From: Erinaceus europaeus
Taxonomy: Eukaryota; Chordata; Mammalia; Eulipotyphla; Erinaceidae
NCBI RefSeq assembly: GCF_950295315.1
Contig: NC_080177.1
Location: 82,569,452 to 82,633,451, forward strand
Direction: 5' to 3'
Length of the DNA: 64,000 bases
Made by a program: the position numbers and the translations under genes. The notes under the pieces are model-generated. The model did not search any database and was not told the origin of the DNA. It saw nothing but the letters and a program-made list of their open reading frames with translations. Each line of letters starts with the position of its first letter. Positions within the stretch are counted from its first letter, which is position 1. Shown in pieces: positions 32,952 through 44,569 of the stretch.

Positions 32952-33349
32952 CCAGAGGGCTAAAGAATAGGAAAGCTGTCAGGGAAGGGAATGGGATATG
33001 AAGTTCTGGTGGTGTGAATTGTGTGGAGTTGTACCCCTCTTATCCTATGGTTTTGTCAGTGTTTCGTTTTTATAAATAAAAAATTAAAAAATAAAAGTAA
33101 AATAATAAAACCTAAAAAAAAGAATGTTGAACTGAGCACATAAAAATCTTTTAGTATGGTATTTCTAACAGTTAAATTATTTTTGACATACAAATACACA
33201 GGAAAACTTCCAGAGGTGTTGCATCTGTCTGTTTTCTGGATCGTAATGATGGAGTGGTCAGTGTTTCTATATGGTCCTATTCCCAAATTACTCACACTCA
33301 GTGCATGCATATCTGTGCACAGAGCAAATATCAGTGCAGCTAATCTTTA

Positions 33350-33695
33350 TTTTGCCTCCAGGGTTATTGCCGGGCTCAGTGCCTGCACCATGAATCCACT
33401 GCTCTTGGAGGCCATTTTTCCCCCTTTTGTTGCCCTTGTTGTTGTAGCCTTGTTGTAGTTATTAGTATTGTTGTTGATGTTGTTCATTGTTGGATAGGAC
33501 AGAGAGAAATGGAGACAGAGGGAAACACAGAGGGGGAGAGAAAATAGACACCTGCAGACCTGCTTCAGTGCCTGTGAAGCGACTTCTCTGCAGGTGGGGA
33601 GCCCGGGACTAGAACCAGGATTCTTATGCTGGTCCTTCTGCTTAGTTGTGCCGTGTGTGCTTAACCCGCTGCGCTACTGCCCAACCCCCTCCCCC
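33350..33695 (-). repeat. ERI-type SINE (long form), full length
   Basis: Reverse-oriented from head (gggggttgggcagtagcgcag) through ctagaaccaggattc (B box degraded), body block and pyrimidine tract to the gcctccagggttattgccggg end. Confidence 0.9.
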
Positions 33696-34446
33696 AATCT
33701 TTAAAAAAGAGTTTCTAGGCCCTGTTGCCTGATGAATGTAGAAGTGAGTGAGTGCACTCAGTTGAAGAAAAAAATTTTCTTCTCTATATTTATAAAACTG
33801 AAAGAGCATGTGTTAATGACTGTAATTCTTGATTTCTGGTTAAAATTGACTAAAAAAATGTCTTAACTCTTAACTCTATGCATCTCTCTTTCCAATTGAA
33901 AATACAATTTTGTATTCTAAGAATGAACATGAGTGTGAGACTCAAAAAAAGCTGATAGGTGGTCTTGCATCATTCCTCATATGAAAAGTAACCCATTTCT
34001 AAACTATATTTTCCTTATATATTCAATTAGGACACTGAGCTAAGTATCTGGTCCTAAAACCAACAATTAAACCTTTTAGAAATAAAGATAAATCAGGTAC
34101 TTAACGGGAAAAAAGATTTAAAAGTACAAATGATTTAAGATTTGTGTTCATATATTACTTCAACTGACAGTAAAAAAAAAAAAAATCTGATCTCTTACTG
34201 TCTATCTGAAAAACTTCATCTGGGCTAGTGAAGCCCCAGTGAACACAATACAAAAAGTAATAAAATAAAAAAAGAGCAAGTCTTCTCTTCATCTCTCACA
34301 CAGCCTCTAATCTCTCACCCTTTCTCTCTTTTTGAATACATTAGAATCCTAAAAATACTGAATTGATTGAAGTAGTTTTTTTTTTTTTGTCTGATTTACA
34401 TGCATATGCATTGTGGAATCAGTAAAGGCTCACTGGACTCTTTGAA
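33696..34446. other. Unique AT-rich sequence
   Basis: A-runs at ~34172 and T-runs at ~34378 only. Nothing else is recognised. Confidence 0.4.
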
Positions 34447-34622
34447 AAATAAACTAGGGCATGGAAGATGTCATAATGTCTCTGCAAAATACTTTCATGC
34501 TCGAGGCTCTGAAGTTCCAGGTTCAATACCTGGCACCACCATAAACAAGAGCTGATCAGTATTCTGGGGTATCTCTCTTCTCTCTCTCTCTCTCTCTCAT
34601 TACAACAAAAATAAAAAAAAAT
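34447..34622 (+). repeat. tRNA-derived SINE (gcataatgg type)
   Basis: gggcatggaagatgtcataatg, gcaaaatactttcatgctcg, ccaggttcaatacctggcac, ccaccataaacaagagctg, then (TC)n and an AAAATAAAAA tail. Confidence 0.85.
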
Positions 34623-35194
34623 CTGTATGGAAACCAAGAGTGAATTTATTTAATTTAGCAGATGTTCATAGAATGATGTTATCATTTTTGGAAGGCACGC
34701 ACCCTTCTCCTGAAAGTGTCCTTGAGTGCCTGTTTTACTCTGAAATCCTCTAAGTATGTTTTAATTTTCTGATAGGCTATGATGTAATTTTCATGTCCCT
34801 GAGGCATCTGCCTTCAGTTCACATTAAAACACATAGCTCAAAACTATCTTAATTTTTAGCTAAATAGCCTAGAATAAAATATACTGTTAACTGGTTTTGG
34901 CAATATTATATTACCAAATTAATATTATATTATTATGCAGCATTACCCCATACAGACGTGGAGTTACAGCCTAAACTCTGAGATATGTTGAATACTGACT
35001 AAAGTGGAAAGAGGAAAAAAACAATAAAAATTTGGTTTATTGTGGACACTGATTACTTTCTCCTGCTCATGCTCACCAACCATTGCGGGAAACTAAGCAA
35101 CTTCTTGGGAAATGACATTCCCATTGCTATTCGAAATCTCAAATATGTCTGTTAGTATAATCTACCTCTTTATTCCAATTACAGAGAGCTCTTT
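34623..35194. other. Unique AT-rich sequence
   Basis: No repeat or coding signature is recognised. Confidence 0.4.
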
Positions 35195-35345
35195 TTTTTT
35201 TCATTAGTGATTTAATGATGGTTAACAAGATTGTGAGCTAACAGGTACATACAATTCCATATAATTCCCACCAACAGAGTTCCATGTTCCATCCCCTCCA
35301 CTCAAAGCTTCCCTCTTCTTTATCCCTCTGGAAGTATGGACCAAA
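35195..35345 (-). mobile_element. L1 3' UTR, terminal fragment
   Basis: cattagtgatttaatgatgg, taacaagattgtgagctaac, ttccatataattcccaccaac and ctttatccctctggaagtatgg: reverse-oriented terminal L1 3' UTR cut off early. Confidence 0.83.
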
Positions 35346-35739
35346 AATTAGAAAACTCTTTCCTGCTGACAAAGATCATTCTTCTCATTTCTTTCCCTCA
35401 TTCTTTAAGATTTCCCCCCCATGCCTGATAGAGCTCAGAGGTTGACCATCTCTTTATAGTATGATGAATTACCATAGTTTTCCATTTCATCACATATTTT
35501 TACTCAGTTCAAATCTATATTTTTACATTTGTAGCTTTTGACTGAAATTTCCAGTTCCCTAGCAAGAGGGAGACACAAGGAGAGAACACACCCCTGCTGT
35601 TCTTTCATGTGAGGATTATTTCTAAGAGGAAACCTTTTAGAGATGCTGGTGTGATGGCTTTCATGGCTTGGGCTTAGTAAATACTGGAACAAGTTTTAAC
35701 ACCCCTGGTGCTCCAGAATGTCTATAAAAAGATTAGCTA

Positions 35740-35960
35740 CAAGGCCGGGTGGTGGTGCACCTGGTTGAGTGCACATGTTACAAAGCTGAAGGACCTGGGT
35801 TTGAGTCCCCAGTCCCCACCTGTAGGGGGAAAGCTTTTGAGTGGTGAAGCAGTGCTGCAGGTGACTCTCTGTCTCTCTCCCTCTCTATCACCTTCTTCCC
35901 TCTTGATTTCTGACTGTCTCTATCCAATAAACAAGGTAATAAAAAACATTTAAAAAAGTT
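35740..35960 (+). repeat. Short-form tRNA SINE
   Basis: aaggccgggtggtggtgcacctggttgag, gggtttgagtccccag, cacctgtagggggaaagc, pyrimidine body and tatccaataaacaaggtaataaaaaac tail. Complete. Confidence 0.9.
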
Positions 35961-37025
35961 TAGCTTCCCTGGGGCCCCAGACAGGGAGTCCTGAGTTTTG
36001 TAAACAGACATGATGGGCCTAGACATTGAATAAATACTTCTCTCCATTGTAACTGATTGGTCATCTCTATCAGGAACAACAAAACCAGACCCCTTGTGGA
36101 TTCCCATAGGACCTTTCCCTTAACTTGGATCAACAAAGGTAGAGAATGTCCCATCCTCTAAAGGGAGGCTGGTCAACATACTCTATGCTACACCTGACGA
36201 AGGTGGGTCCCGATATTAGGGCAGCTTGGAACGTTCCTACTGATAACCACAGAATGTGAGCTCAGATCTACAGGGATGCATAGGTCACACAGGCTCCTAA
36301 GCTGAATATGGGCCCCAGATCACATCAAATCGATGGGATTTATAGTGAATAATATTCATACCCCTTTCCCATATTTGGGAGCTACTCCCATCCCAGAACC
36401 AGCTTTCTGGTCCTTTTTCCAGCCATGACATCATCTCCCCAGACAATAACTAGGATCTACCTGCATATAAGATGTAAGGCTCAGGGAAAAAAAAAACTAG
36501 TATAGCCAAAGGCCTTTTGGAATATAACTAAAATATGTCTACTAGCTATCTACAGAACAGAGACCCCCACCCCCCAACTCTTCATCTGAACTATTCCAGC
36601 CTTTAGGTTCATGTTTAGTCAACAACTTGTTTGGCTTCATATGTTAACTCTCTTTTCCGCCACCAGGTTCCAGATGCTACCATGATGCCAATCAGACTTC
36701 CCTGAATAGATGATCCCACCAATGTGTCCTAGAGCTCCAATTCTCCAAAGCCCTGCCCCACCATGGAAAGAGAGAGACAGGCTGGGTATAAGGATCCACC
36801 TGTCAATGCCCATGTTCAGCGGGGAAACAATTACAGAAGCCAGACCTTCCACCTTCTGCATCCCACAATGACCCTGGGTCCATACTCCCAGAGGGACAGA
36901 GAATAGGAAAGCTGTCAGGGGAGGGGATGGGATACGGAGGTCTGGTGGTGGGAATTGTGTGGAGTTGTACCCTTCTTATCCTATGGTTTTGTCAGTGTTC
37001 CCTTTTTATAAATAAATATAAAAAA
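35961..37025 (+). mobile_element. Hedgehog L1 3' UTR, long copy
   Basis: About 1.06 kb of plus-strand 3' UTR. The 36380-37015 part parallels 53475-54130: ccatatttgggagctactc, ccagacaataactaggatc, aactcttttcc-gccaccaggttcc, gttcagcggggaaacaattac, ggtggtgggaattgtgtggag, tcctatggttttgtcag, AATAAATATAAAA. It contains no ORF2. Confidence 0.87.
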
Positions 37026-37579
37026 TTAGCTGCCTAACCAGACTTGTGAATGTCTCTTTTAAGAGCTGAGAGGAATATCTACCAGCTAGAAGAGAAAGGC
37101 AGTGCTAATAATATTTGAAAATATGCTTTGAGCCTTGGCAAAACTGCCTGGTGCTTTCACACTTTAGAAATACCTGCAGTCTTGTCGAAGCCAAAGCCTA
37201 CCTATATGTTAACTTGCATATCAAACTTCTCCAACCTGGTTTTTCAGATTGACATATTATTTCCTGTCTCTACTGAAATGCCAAGGCACTTTCAGAAATG
37301 GATTCTATATGAATTATAGCTACAATAATATATATGTAGTTAAGGGGGAAGTTTTTGCTTTGAAAATCCTACCTAATAAAATAGGCACAAATCCAAGTTC
37401 CTAATCTCCTAAAAACAATACGTTCTGTTCGTCTTGCTAATTTTACTTCATTTGTAACTTACTGTGTTACACTAAAATACATCTATCAGTGTTGTATGTT
37501 CCAGGACCTGAACCCTCACCCCAAAACACCCAGCCCAGTTAGTTCTCCTTTGTGTTTTCTTATTTCTTCAACTTCTTTT
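37026..37579. other. Unique sequence, nothing recognised
   Basis: No repeat or coding signature is recognised. Confidence 0.4.
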
Positions 37580-37920
37580 TAAAATTATTATTGGTGATTT
37601 AGTAATCATTGACAATATTGTGGGATAAGAGGGGTACAGTTCATACAGTTCCTACTACAAGAGTGCCATGTCCCATTCCTTCCATTGGAAGCTTTCCTAC
37701 TCTTTATCCCTGTGGGAGTCTGACCCCAATTCTTTGTGGAGTGCACAAGGTAGGCGTTTTAGCTGCTGTAATTGCTTCTCTGCTGGACATGGATGTTGGC
37801 AGCCTGTTCCTGTCTCTCGCTAGTGGGGCAGGGCTCTGGGGAGGGGAGGCGCAGGGACTCATAAGTGAGGTTGTCTGTTGAGGGTAGTCAGGTTGGCATC
37901 ATGGTAGCATTTTTCTACTT
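37580..37920 (-). mobile_element. Hedgehog L1 3' UTR, old copy
   Basis: attggtgatttagtaatcattgac, gtgggataagaggggtacag, ctctgctggacatggatgttgg, ggcatcatggtagcat: reverse-oriented and diverged. Confidence 0.82.
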
Positions 37921-38033
37921 CTGTCTATGAGTGAGACTTTCTGAAAAGGAAACGTCACTGGTGGGTACATTAAACCTGTTACTCACCTAATTATTGTAGC
38001 AGTTGAGTTGCACAATTATCTATTAAAAATGAT

Positions 38034-38325
38034 GGCTGGGGAGTCGGACTGTAGAGCAGAGGGTTAAGTGCAGGTGGCGCAAAGCACAAGCACCGGCATA
38101 AGGGTCCAGGTTCGAGCCCCCGGCTCCCCGCCTGCAGGGGAGTCGCTTCACAGGCGGTGAAGCAGGTCTGCAGGTGTCTTTCTCTCCTCCTCTCTGTCTT
38201 CCCCTCCTCTCTCCATTTCTCTCTGTCCTATCCAACAACGACAACAACAATAATAACTACAACAATAAAACAACAAGGGCAACAAAGGGAATAAATAAAA
38301 TAAATATTTTTAAAAAATTATAAAA
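38034..38325 (+). repeat. ERI-type SINE (long form), near intact
   Basis: ctggggagtcggactgtagagcag head, B box ggttcgagccc, gtcgcttcacaggcggtgaag, pyrimidine tract, aacaacaagggcaacaaagg and AATAAATAAAATAAAT tail. Many CpGs remain. Confidence 0.92.
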
Positions 38326-38475
38326 AAAATGATGGCTGTAAAGTGAATGTCTTGATAATAAGCAAAGCTTATGTTACCTGCTTTTCTAATTTCTAGTCAT
38401 CTTACACAATTTCTGGTAAATGTAGATGGGGTAATGAGATATTGAGTTTGAAGGGATAAGAAATTTGGCCAATTA

Positions 38476-38502
38476 TTATTATTATTATTATTATTATTAT
38501 TT
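38476..38502. repeat. (ATT)n microsatellite
   Basis: Nine uninterrupted ATT units. Confidence 0.93.
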
Positions 38503-38734
38503 GTGAATGGGTAGGAGAGACTCAAGTTCATTCAATCCTGCAGAATTCTTCTGAGAGCTGGATCATGATTAAAGGTCAAAACCCAAGGGTGAGGTCTAGT
38601 CAAAACAAGGGAATCAGAAGCCTAACTAAAATTTATTTTCCACCAGTTCATTATTTGTTTATTAATTTTTGATGATGTACAGTTTCACTGGTTCCCAGGC
38701 CACTTTTTTTATACCCATACCAATAGAGAGAAAA

Positions 38735-38990
38735 ATAGCATATTGTGGGTTCACTACTCAGAGCCAGCCGTTGGAGTCAGCAAGGAGGGGCTTTATTAAG
38801 GTATAAGGACCACAAGTAGAGCTTCTACTCTCTAAGAATTCTGTGTCTGCTCCATGTCATAAATCAAACCCCAGAGCCACGCACACAGCAAGGGAGGCAC
38901 ATTCTGTTCCCAGACAGATAGCTATTCCTCCAGTCCCATGACTAAATCTTAGTTAAACAGTGTCTTTAGCAGCTCTGAGAATCAGTTTTA
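38735..38990 (-). mobile_element. Possible LTR fragment
   Basis: The minus strand shows AATAAAGCCCCTCCTTGCTG followed ~45 bp later by a GTGAACCCACA end, like the polyadenylation and U5 region of an LTR, and the plus strand begins TGTGGGTTCAC. No TSD or second copy was found in the window, so this is tentative. Confidence 0.35.
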
Positions 38991-39738
38991 TGTATTTAAA
39001 AAAGCTGTACTAAAAAAATAGTTGCAAACTAATTGTGGGATTTATGCTTTATTTGAATGCAGGATTAAAACCATGACAGTAACAGTGTACTGGTTGTCAT
39101 ATGTACTGCTATTTGGTTAGAAAATTAATATGATAACATGACTGTTTTAAAATGTATTCATAATAACTATGCCTTCAGTGAAAAGCATAAAGTCCAGGAT
39201 CATATTATACATTCATAACAGAACTTTACCCAATAAATACATAACATAATGAAATTTGATTTACACTCCGTGAAAGAGTATCATGCCCATTCTGCCCATG
39301 TTCTTGTAAAAGATAAAATCATTTTCAACACTTGACACCATTTCTTTTCAAAGCAATTAAAAGTTTTCTTAAAGTCAAAAAATTTTGTGTATATTTATTG
39401 TGATCAATCACTGAGGGTGAAGAGAAAAAAATAATAATAAGCAGAGAGAAAAAAATCTATCACAGAAATATCTAAATTCTTTATCTGGAATACTTAAAAG
39501 ATCTCAATATGGACGGAGAAGAATGTAGATTGAGATATAAAGACAATCCAGGGCTTTGCGTCCCAACCAGTCCGGCGCCCAAATCTGCTCCCCCTGCCTT
39601 TTAGGTTATGAGATTCTGTTACTTCTACTTAACATTAATTAATGCATTACAATGAACTCTTACAAACTGTAGAGTCTTGGCCTCATGACTTGGAGGATGA
39701 TGATGATTAGTATCTGGATTTGTTTGCTTGGGTCGACT
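38991..39738. other. Unique AT-rich sequence
   Basis: No repeat or coding signature is recognised. Confidence 0.4.
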
Positions 39739-39739
39739 T

Positions 39740-39900
39740 TTTCATCATATATATATGAGAGAGAGAGAAAGAGACAAAGGTGTCCCAGCATAAAAGCTTC
39801 TGCTCTTGTCCTGGGGGCTGAGCTCCAACCTGGGTTCCAGACCAGGCAAAGCAGGCAGCTACCCTCAAAGGTCCAGGTGATCCATCTTTCTGGCCCTCTT
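39740..39900 (-). repeat. SINE-like fragment (gcataatgg type?)
   Basis: atatatgagagagagagaaagagac, then a gctgagctccaacctgggttcc segment resembling a reversed B-box region. The match is weak. Confidence 0.4.
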
Positions 39901-39924
39901 TGAAAGTTTTTTTTTTTTTGGTTT

Positions 39925-40250
39925 ATTTGATTTTCATTTTATTAGGGTTGAGGTGATGTTTACAGTATAGCTGTTGACATGTGGCTTCTCTTCCTTTTCT
40001 TCCCATGATGGGTGTCTATAAAACATTCTTGAGTCCAACCTGAGTCCTTTCCAACACCGTGCATCACGGCCCCAAAGCCCACAGCCAGTGTGTTCTCTCC
40101 CCTCCTTCCCAGATCTTTGCTTTGGAGCAACACACCAAACCCCGTCTCAGATTTGCTTGCTGTTTTCATCTTCTTTCCTTGCTTCTTGAGTTCCACCTAG
40201 GAGTGAGGTCACCCTTCTCTTTTTGACTTATCTCACTGAGCAGGAGCTTG
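39925..40250 (-). repeat. Unnamed interspersed repeat, possibly L1-related
   Basis: Same order as 8845-9100 (ttttattagggttgaggtg, acagtatagctgttgac, atgggtgtctataaaacattc), then cttatctcactgagcagg, which resembles the cttagctcacttaac part of L1 3' ends. Confidence 0.5.
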
Positions 40251-40934
40251 AGTCGCTAGATGTAAGATAGTAATTATTATAAGGTAAATACAGTCGAAAC
40301 AATGGGCTAAATTATACCTATCAGAAACAAGAATGATACTCCCATTTTCATAGAATATTTGCTTTGGCAGACTTGTAATTTAAGTTCTTTCCTTATCTCT
40401 CTGAAATGTGCGTTAAGTCCTTTTAAAAAGTTCAGTAGTGGTCTTACTAACTGTATTATCCAAAAATGCCTTTTGGAAGGACCCAGGGACCATCTCTTAG
40501 GAAAGTTGTCATCCAGTAAGATACCCTAGTTTTCCGGAGTGAGTATGATCTGCGCTTTGTTGGGATCCATGGTCCCTAGTTGTACACCTGCCTCTCGCTA
40601 TAAAGACACAAGAAGTTTATTTTTCCTTTGGCTAAACCCAATTAAGTAACACAGATGGTGACTTCAACTACCAAGTGAATTTAGCAAGAACTACATGTGA
40701 CAAATGGTGCTGTCAAGCCTTCTTCCTTGAGAACTAGTTATCATTTATCTTGAGAATTTATATGAAATGAATTTTATTTTTTCTGCTAAAATGTAAGACT
40801 TCTTTCTATCTCTGCAATGCCTTAGTATACTGCCTGGGATATGAATTTCATTCGGGCTTAATGGATGTTTCAGTAATTGTTTTCTTTTCCCTTTCTCATG
40901 GTTAAGCAATTTTTCTGTACCTGGATGAGATTTT
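40251..40934. other. Unique sequence, nothing recognised
   Basis: No repeat or coding signature is recognised. Confidence 0.4.
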
Positions 40935-41340
40935 GGCTTTATTTATTTATTTAACAGCACACTGATCAACTCTGTATTTTTTTTTTATTTTCCCTTTTGT
41001 TGCCCTTGTTGTTTAACATTGTTGTAATTATTGATGTTGTTGTTGCTGGATAGGACAGAGAGAAATGGAGAGAAGACAGGAAGACTGGGGGAGAGAAAGA
41101 CAGACAACTGCAGACCTGCTTCACTGTCTGTGAAGTGACCCCTGCAGGTGGGGAGCCGGGGGCTCGAACCAGGATCCTTGTGCTTTGTGCCACCTATGCT
41201 TAATTCACTTTGCCACTGCCCAACTACAGATCAACTCTGTCTTATGGTGGTGTGGGGTGGGGAGAATTGAACCTGGGACTTTGCAGCCTCGGGCATGAGA
41301 GGTTCTTTGCATAACCATTATGGTATCTACCCCCACAGAT
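40935..41340 (-). repeat. tRNA-derived SINE (gcataatgg type) interrupted by an ERI SINE
   Basis: The reversed family order begins at ttatttatttatttaacagc and cactgatcaactctgt. After the inserted SINE it resumes with cttatggtggtgtgggg, gaattgaacctgggactttg, gcctcgggcatgagagg and tgcataaccattatgg. Confidence 0.87.
40976..41228 (-). repeat. ERI-type SINE nested in another SINE, 12-bp TSD
   Basis: gatcaactctgt is duplicated at 40964-40975 and 41229-41240. The insert runs on the minus strand from a gttgggcagtggcaaag head and ggttcgagcccc B box to cttttgttgcccttgttg-complement and an A-tail. The host SINE is therefore older. Confidence 0.93.
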
Positions 41341-41857
41341 TTTTTTTTTTGGCTTTACTGACCTACTTCTCCCCCAGTAATATATAATTTTGAGAATTTT
41401 TTGTTTGATATAACTATTTAAGTGATTATGTTTTTCTTAAGTGTCTACTAGATTTTATTCTGAGAGATGTTCAAGTTTTTGATTCATTCTTACCTCTAAT
41501 TGTCCTAGACATTTTAAATTCAGTTTAATGAGTATGTATTTGTTGAAACAATAAACATATGTAGAGGAGCAAAAACTTTGTCACTGCTCAAAATAGATAT
41601 TTGAACAAAGATTGATTTTCTGAGAGGATTTCCACCCAAGCCTGGATAGAAGACCTGGTCAGATTTGCATAGACAAAGGAAGAGTTGAAGATTTTATATG
41701 AATATATTCTTTGTCGAAAGAGAAAAAGATCAGATCACTGCTTTCTGTAATGGCTTCTTCCTATTGTATAGGGGAAGACATTCTCTTACCTCTTTACCTT
41801 GAGAGTAGAGCTTATACCTACATGCTTTCTCTCTTATTGTATCTTTTTCTTTCTTTT
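41341..41857. other. Unique sequence, nothing recognised
   Basis: No repeat or coding signature is recognised. Confidence 0.4.
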
Positions 41858-42560
41858 TAAGTTTTTATTTATAGAATGGAAACACTGACAAGTCCATAGG
41901 ATAAGAAGAGTACAGTTCCACACAGTTCCAGACACTGAAACTCCATATCCCATCCCCTCCCCTGACAGCTTTCCTATTCTCTATCCCTCTGGGAGCATGG
42001 ACCCAGGGTCATTGTGGGTTGCAGAAGGTGGAAGGTCTGGCTTTTGTAATTGCTTCCCTGCTGAACATGGGTGTTGACAGGTAGATCCATACTCCCAACC
42101 TGTCTCTCTCTTTCCCTGGTGGGGCAGGGCTCTGTGCAGGTGGGGCTCCAGGACATATTGGTGGGGTCATCTGCCCTGGGAAGTCCAATTGGTGTCATGG
42201 TAGCATCTGGAACCTGGTGGCTGAAAAAGAGCCAAGATAGAAAGCAGAGCCAATTATTGACTAATCCTGAATCTAAAAGCAAGTATATTATGGATGGAGA
42301 TTTTGGGGTCTCCATTTTGGATAAAGCTTGTAGGTCTATTTAAGGTATATCCCAAGGGGTCCATGCCCTAACTAGTGTTTGCCTGGCCTGACATCTGACA
42401 TCCAATATGCAGGTGGCCTAGGCTGTTGTCTGGGGGTGGGGGGGTTGGGGGGAGATGTCACTGTTGGAAAAAGGACCAGAAAGCTGGATCAGGGAAGAGA
42501 GTAGCTCCCAAATATGGGGACAGTGTATAAATATTGTTAACCATAAACCTAAAGATGTCC
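41858..42560 (-). mobile_element. Hedgehog L1 3' UTR
   Basis: Reverse-oriented, from the tail tttttaagtttttatttatag near 41860 through cacagttccagacactgaaac, gctgaacatgggtgttgacagg, catggtagcatctggaacctgg and a guanine-rich ctgggggtgggggggttggg patch at ~42430 to the cataaacctaaag segment. Confidence 0.87.
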
Positions 42561-43677
42561 TTCAAACAATCTATTAACAATGACAAGAGTGGGTATTTTA
42601 GTTCCCCGCCTTTGGAATTTGTTTTCAATGCCAGTGATAGAAACTCTAGGGCTAAAATGATTGTGAAGATATTAGGAGAAGTGTTAACATACCTTTAGGC
42701 AATGTGACAACTTCTGAAATGCTAATGACATCCCCTTCTGTTTCCTTGGAATTCATTCTTGCAAAATTCCACATCCAGGTATACAAAGCAGCCATCTGTG
42801 AACACAGAAAGATGAAACCAAAATAATGCAGACTGTGAAAACTGTTTTATCCGGCTTTTTGCTTTAAGTAATTTCTAGGTATTGAGAATCTTCTGGGTAG
42901 AATCTTACCCATTCCTACAAAAAGATGTCATTTTTTTTTTTTTATCATGCTACTAGGACACACAGAAGGCTGAAGGAATAGAATCCACTCCATTTCCACT
43001 TATCTGTAAAATCCTCTTTACTAGAAATTAGTTTTAAAATGTTAAAATTATTTCCAATGTGTCATTTATTTGATGTTCCAGAATTCTAGGCATTTAGGAA
43101 TTCCTTTAATAACATTGTGCAAGCCAAGTGTGAAATAAAATCGGCAAAGGGAGGGTGAGTCTAGAGGAATCTTTCTGCAGCCACAGCATTGAGAACACTT
43201 CTTTGTTCTTATCAAGCACAACCTGCAAACTTACTGCCTCTGCCTCCCCAACACCTACTTGATTCTAGCCCTTTGCATCAGTCGGGAGTCCTGGAGGTCT
43301 TTTTTTTTTTTAACTGGAAGGAGCCTATTTTGTATTTATTCTTATCTAGAGTGGGTTTTGTGCCCCATGATTAGATTTAAAACCATGTCACTCAGAGGAT
43401 GTTCTTGCATTGACTTGCCCTCATGAATATCTGTCTTACTACTTTAAATTGTCTGTAAATTTCTCCTTTTGTGATAAATGATTCCATGTTCCCTGTAATT
43501 GCACCTATGTCCAGCCCTGAGCTCTAGATTAGGAAGCCAGTGTTACAGTATTGGCTCTGTCTTTTCCTCCAGACTGACTTAAACACCAACTCTGAGACAA
43601 TAAACTTATTTTTCCCCTAGCAATGGTGATGTTTTATTTCGGTTTACTCAGGATATGTGATATTACAAATTTTGAAG
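42561..43677. other. Unique sequence, nothing recognised
   Basis: T-runs at 42931-42942 and 43301-43311 only. Frame 43189-43374 has no motif. Around 43530-43600 there is a faint MIR-like feel that I cannot support. Confidence 0.4.
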
Positions 43678-43802
43678 GACAGGGGTAGCTAGCATAACGG
43701 TTAGGCAAAGAGACTCTCATGCCTGAGGCACCAAAGTCCCAGGTTCAATCCCCCATACCACCATAAGCCAGAGCTGAGCAGTGCTCTGGTAAAATTAAAA
43801 AA
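43678..43802 (+). repeat. tRNA-derived SINE (gcataatgg type), well preserved
   Basis: ggggtagctagcataacggttagg, gagactctcatgcctgaggc, cccaggttcaatcccc, accataagccagagctgagc, agtgctctggtaaaattaaaa. Good reference copy of this family. Confidence 0.9.
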
Positions 43803-43967
43803 ACTGAGTCGAGCCACTCTGATCTTGAATGCCATTTCAGAGACATTTAATTTGGGTATTTTTGTGAGTTTTTTTTTCCTTCAAAAATGAATCTAGGCCT
43901 TAAATTAATCAATAATTCTAGAAAATATAGATAATTATCAAATTAATCATTTGTCATTCTCTCTCTC

Positions 43968-44262
43968 TCCTTTTTTTTTTTTTTTTTGCCTCCAGGGTTA
44001 CCTCTGGGGCTTGGTGCTAACACAACAAATCCACTGCTTCTTGAGGCCACCCCCCCCACTTTATTGGATAGGGCACAGAGAAATTGAGAGGGCAGATAGA
44101 GAGGGAGAGAGACAGAGAGACATCTGCAGGCCCTGCTTCTCTGCTTGCGAGGTGACCCCCTGCAGGTGGGGAGCTGGGGCTTGAACCAGGATTCTCGTGA
44201 GGATCTCTGAGCTTTGTACTATGTGTGCTTAACCCACTGTGCTATTGCCTGGTACCCCACGA
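43968..44262 (-). repeat. tRNA-derived SINE (long variant)
   Basis: gcctccagggttacctctgg end with A-tail (T-run 43972-43987), a short gcccccccact/ttattggatagggcac middle, gtgaccccctgcaggtggggag and head taacccactgtgctattgcctgg on the plus strand. Confidence 0.85.
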
Positions 44263-44309
44263 TACCTTTTTCTATCAAACCCTATCTCTGTATGTCTACT
44301 TGTTGAGGT

Positions 44310-44520
44310 TAGAAATGACAGAAATTACAGAAGCCAGACCTTCCACCTTCTACAACCCACAATGACCCTGGGTCCATGCTCCCAGAGGGATAGAGAATGG
44401 GAAAGCTATCAGGGGAGGGGGTGGGATATGGAGATTGGGTGGTGGGAATTGTGTGGAGTTGTTCCCCTCCTACCCTATGGTTTTGATAATTTATCCTTTC
44501 TTAAATAAATAAATAAATAA
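44310..44520 (+). mobile_element. Hedgehog L1 3' UTR, severely 5'-truncated
   Basis: agaaattacagaagccagacc to ccctatggttttgataatttatcc and AATAAATAAATAAATAAAAG. Only the last ~200 bp. Confidence 0.88.
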
Positions 44521-44569
44521 AAGAAATGACAGGAAGTATCTGGGGGAACATAGACAATGTTGCACCAAG

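Larger units (their letters stand above)
31614..32953 (-). mobile_element. Jockey/CR1-superfamily LINE, copy 2, 5' inverted, 8-bp TSD
   Basis: Flanking agagggct at 31606-31613 and 32954-32961 encloses the whole structure. 31614-32622 is the 3' arm on the minus strand, with an (AAG/GGA)-type end before the TAG. About 32623 to 32951 is the adjoining upstream part on the plus strand. The two arms overlap in element coordinates by ~57 bp (32895-32951 against 32565-32622), differing at a few bases. One TSD around both arms points to one twin-primed insertion. No endonuclease domain is present. Confidence 0.88.
31482..33135 (+). mobile_element. 5'-truncated hedgehog L1 3' UTR hosting LINE copy 2
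   Basis: 31490-31605 (gaaagagacaggctgggag ... cctgggtcca) continues at 32962-33115 (aaagaataggaaagctgtc, gtggtgtgaattgtgtggag, tcctatggttttgtcagtg, then AATAAAAAATTAAAAAATAAA). Flanking 8-bp tgaactga at 31482-31489 and 33128-33135 is a plausible L1 TSD. The Jockey-like copy lies inside, so this L1 was in place first. Confidence 0.83.

Noticed and set aside
38735..38990. A third LTR family
   Set aside because: Only the AATAAA-like and TG-start signs are present; I found no TSD and no second copy, so it is listed only as a low-confidence feature.
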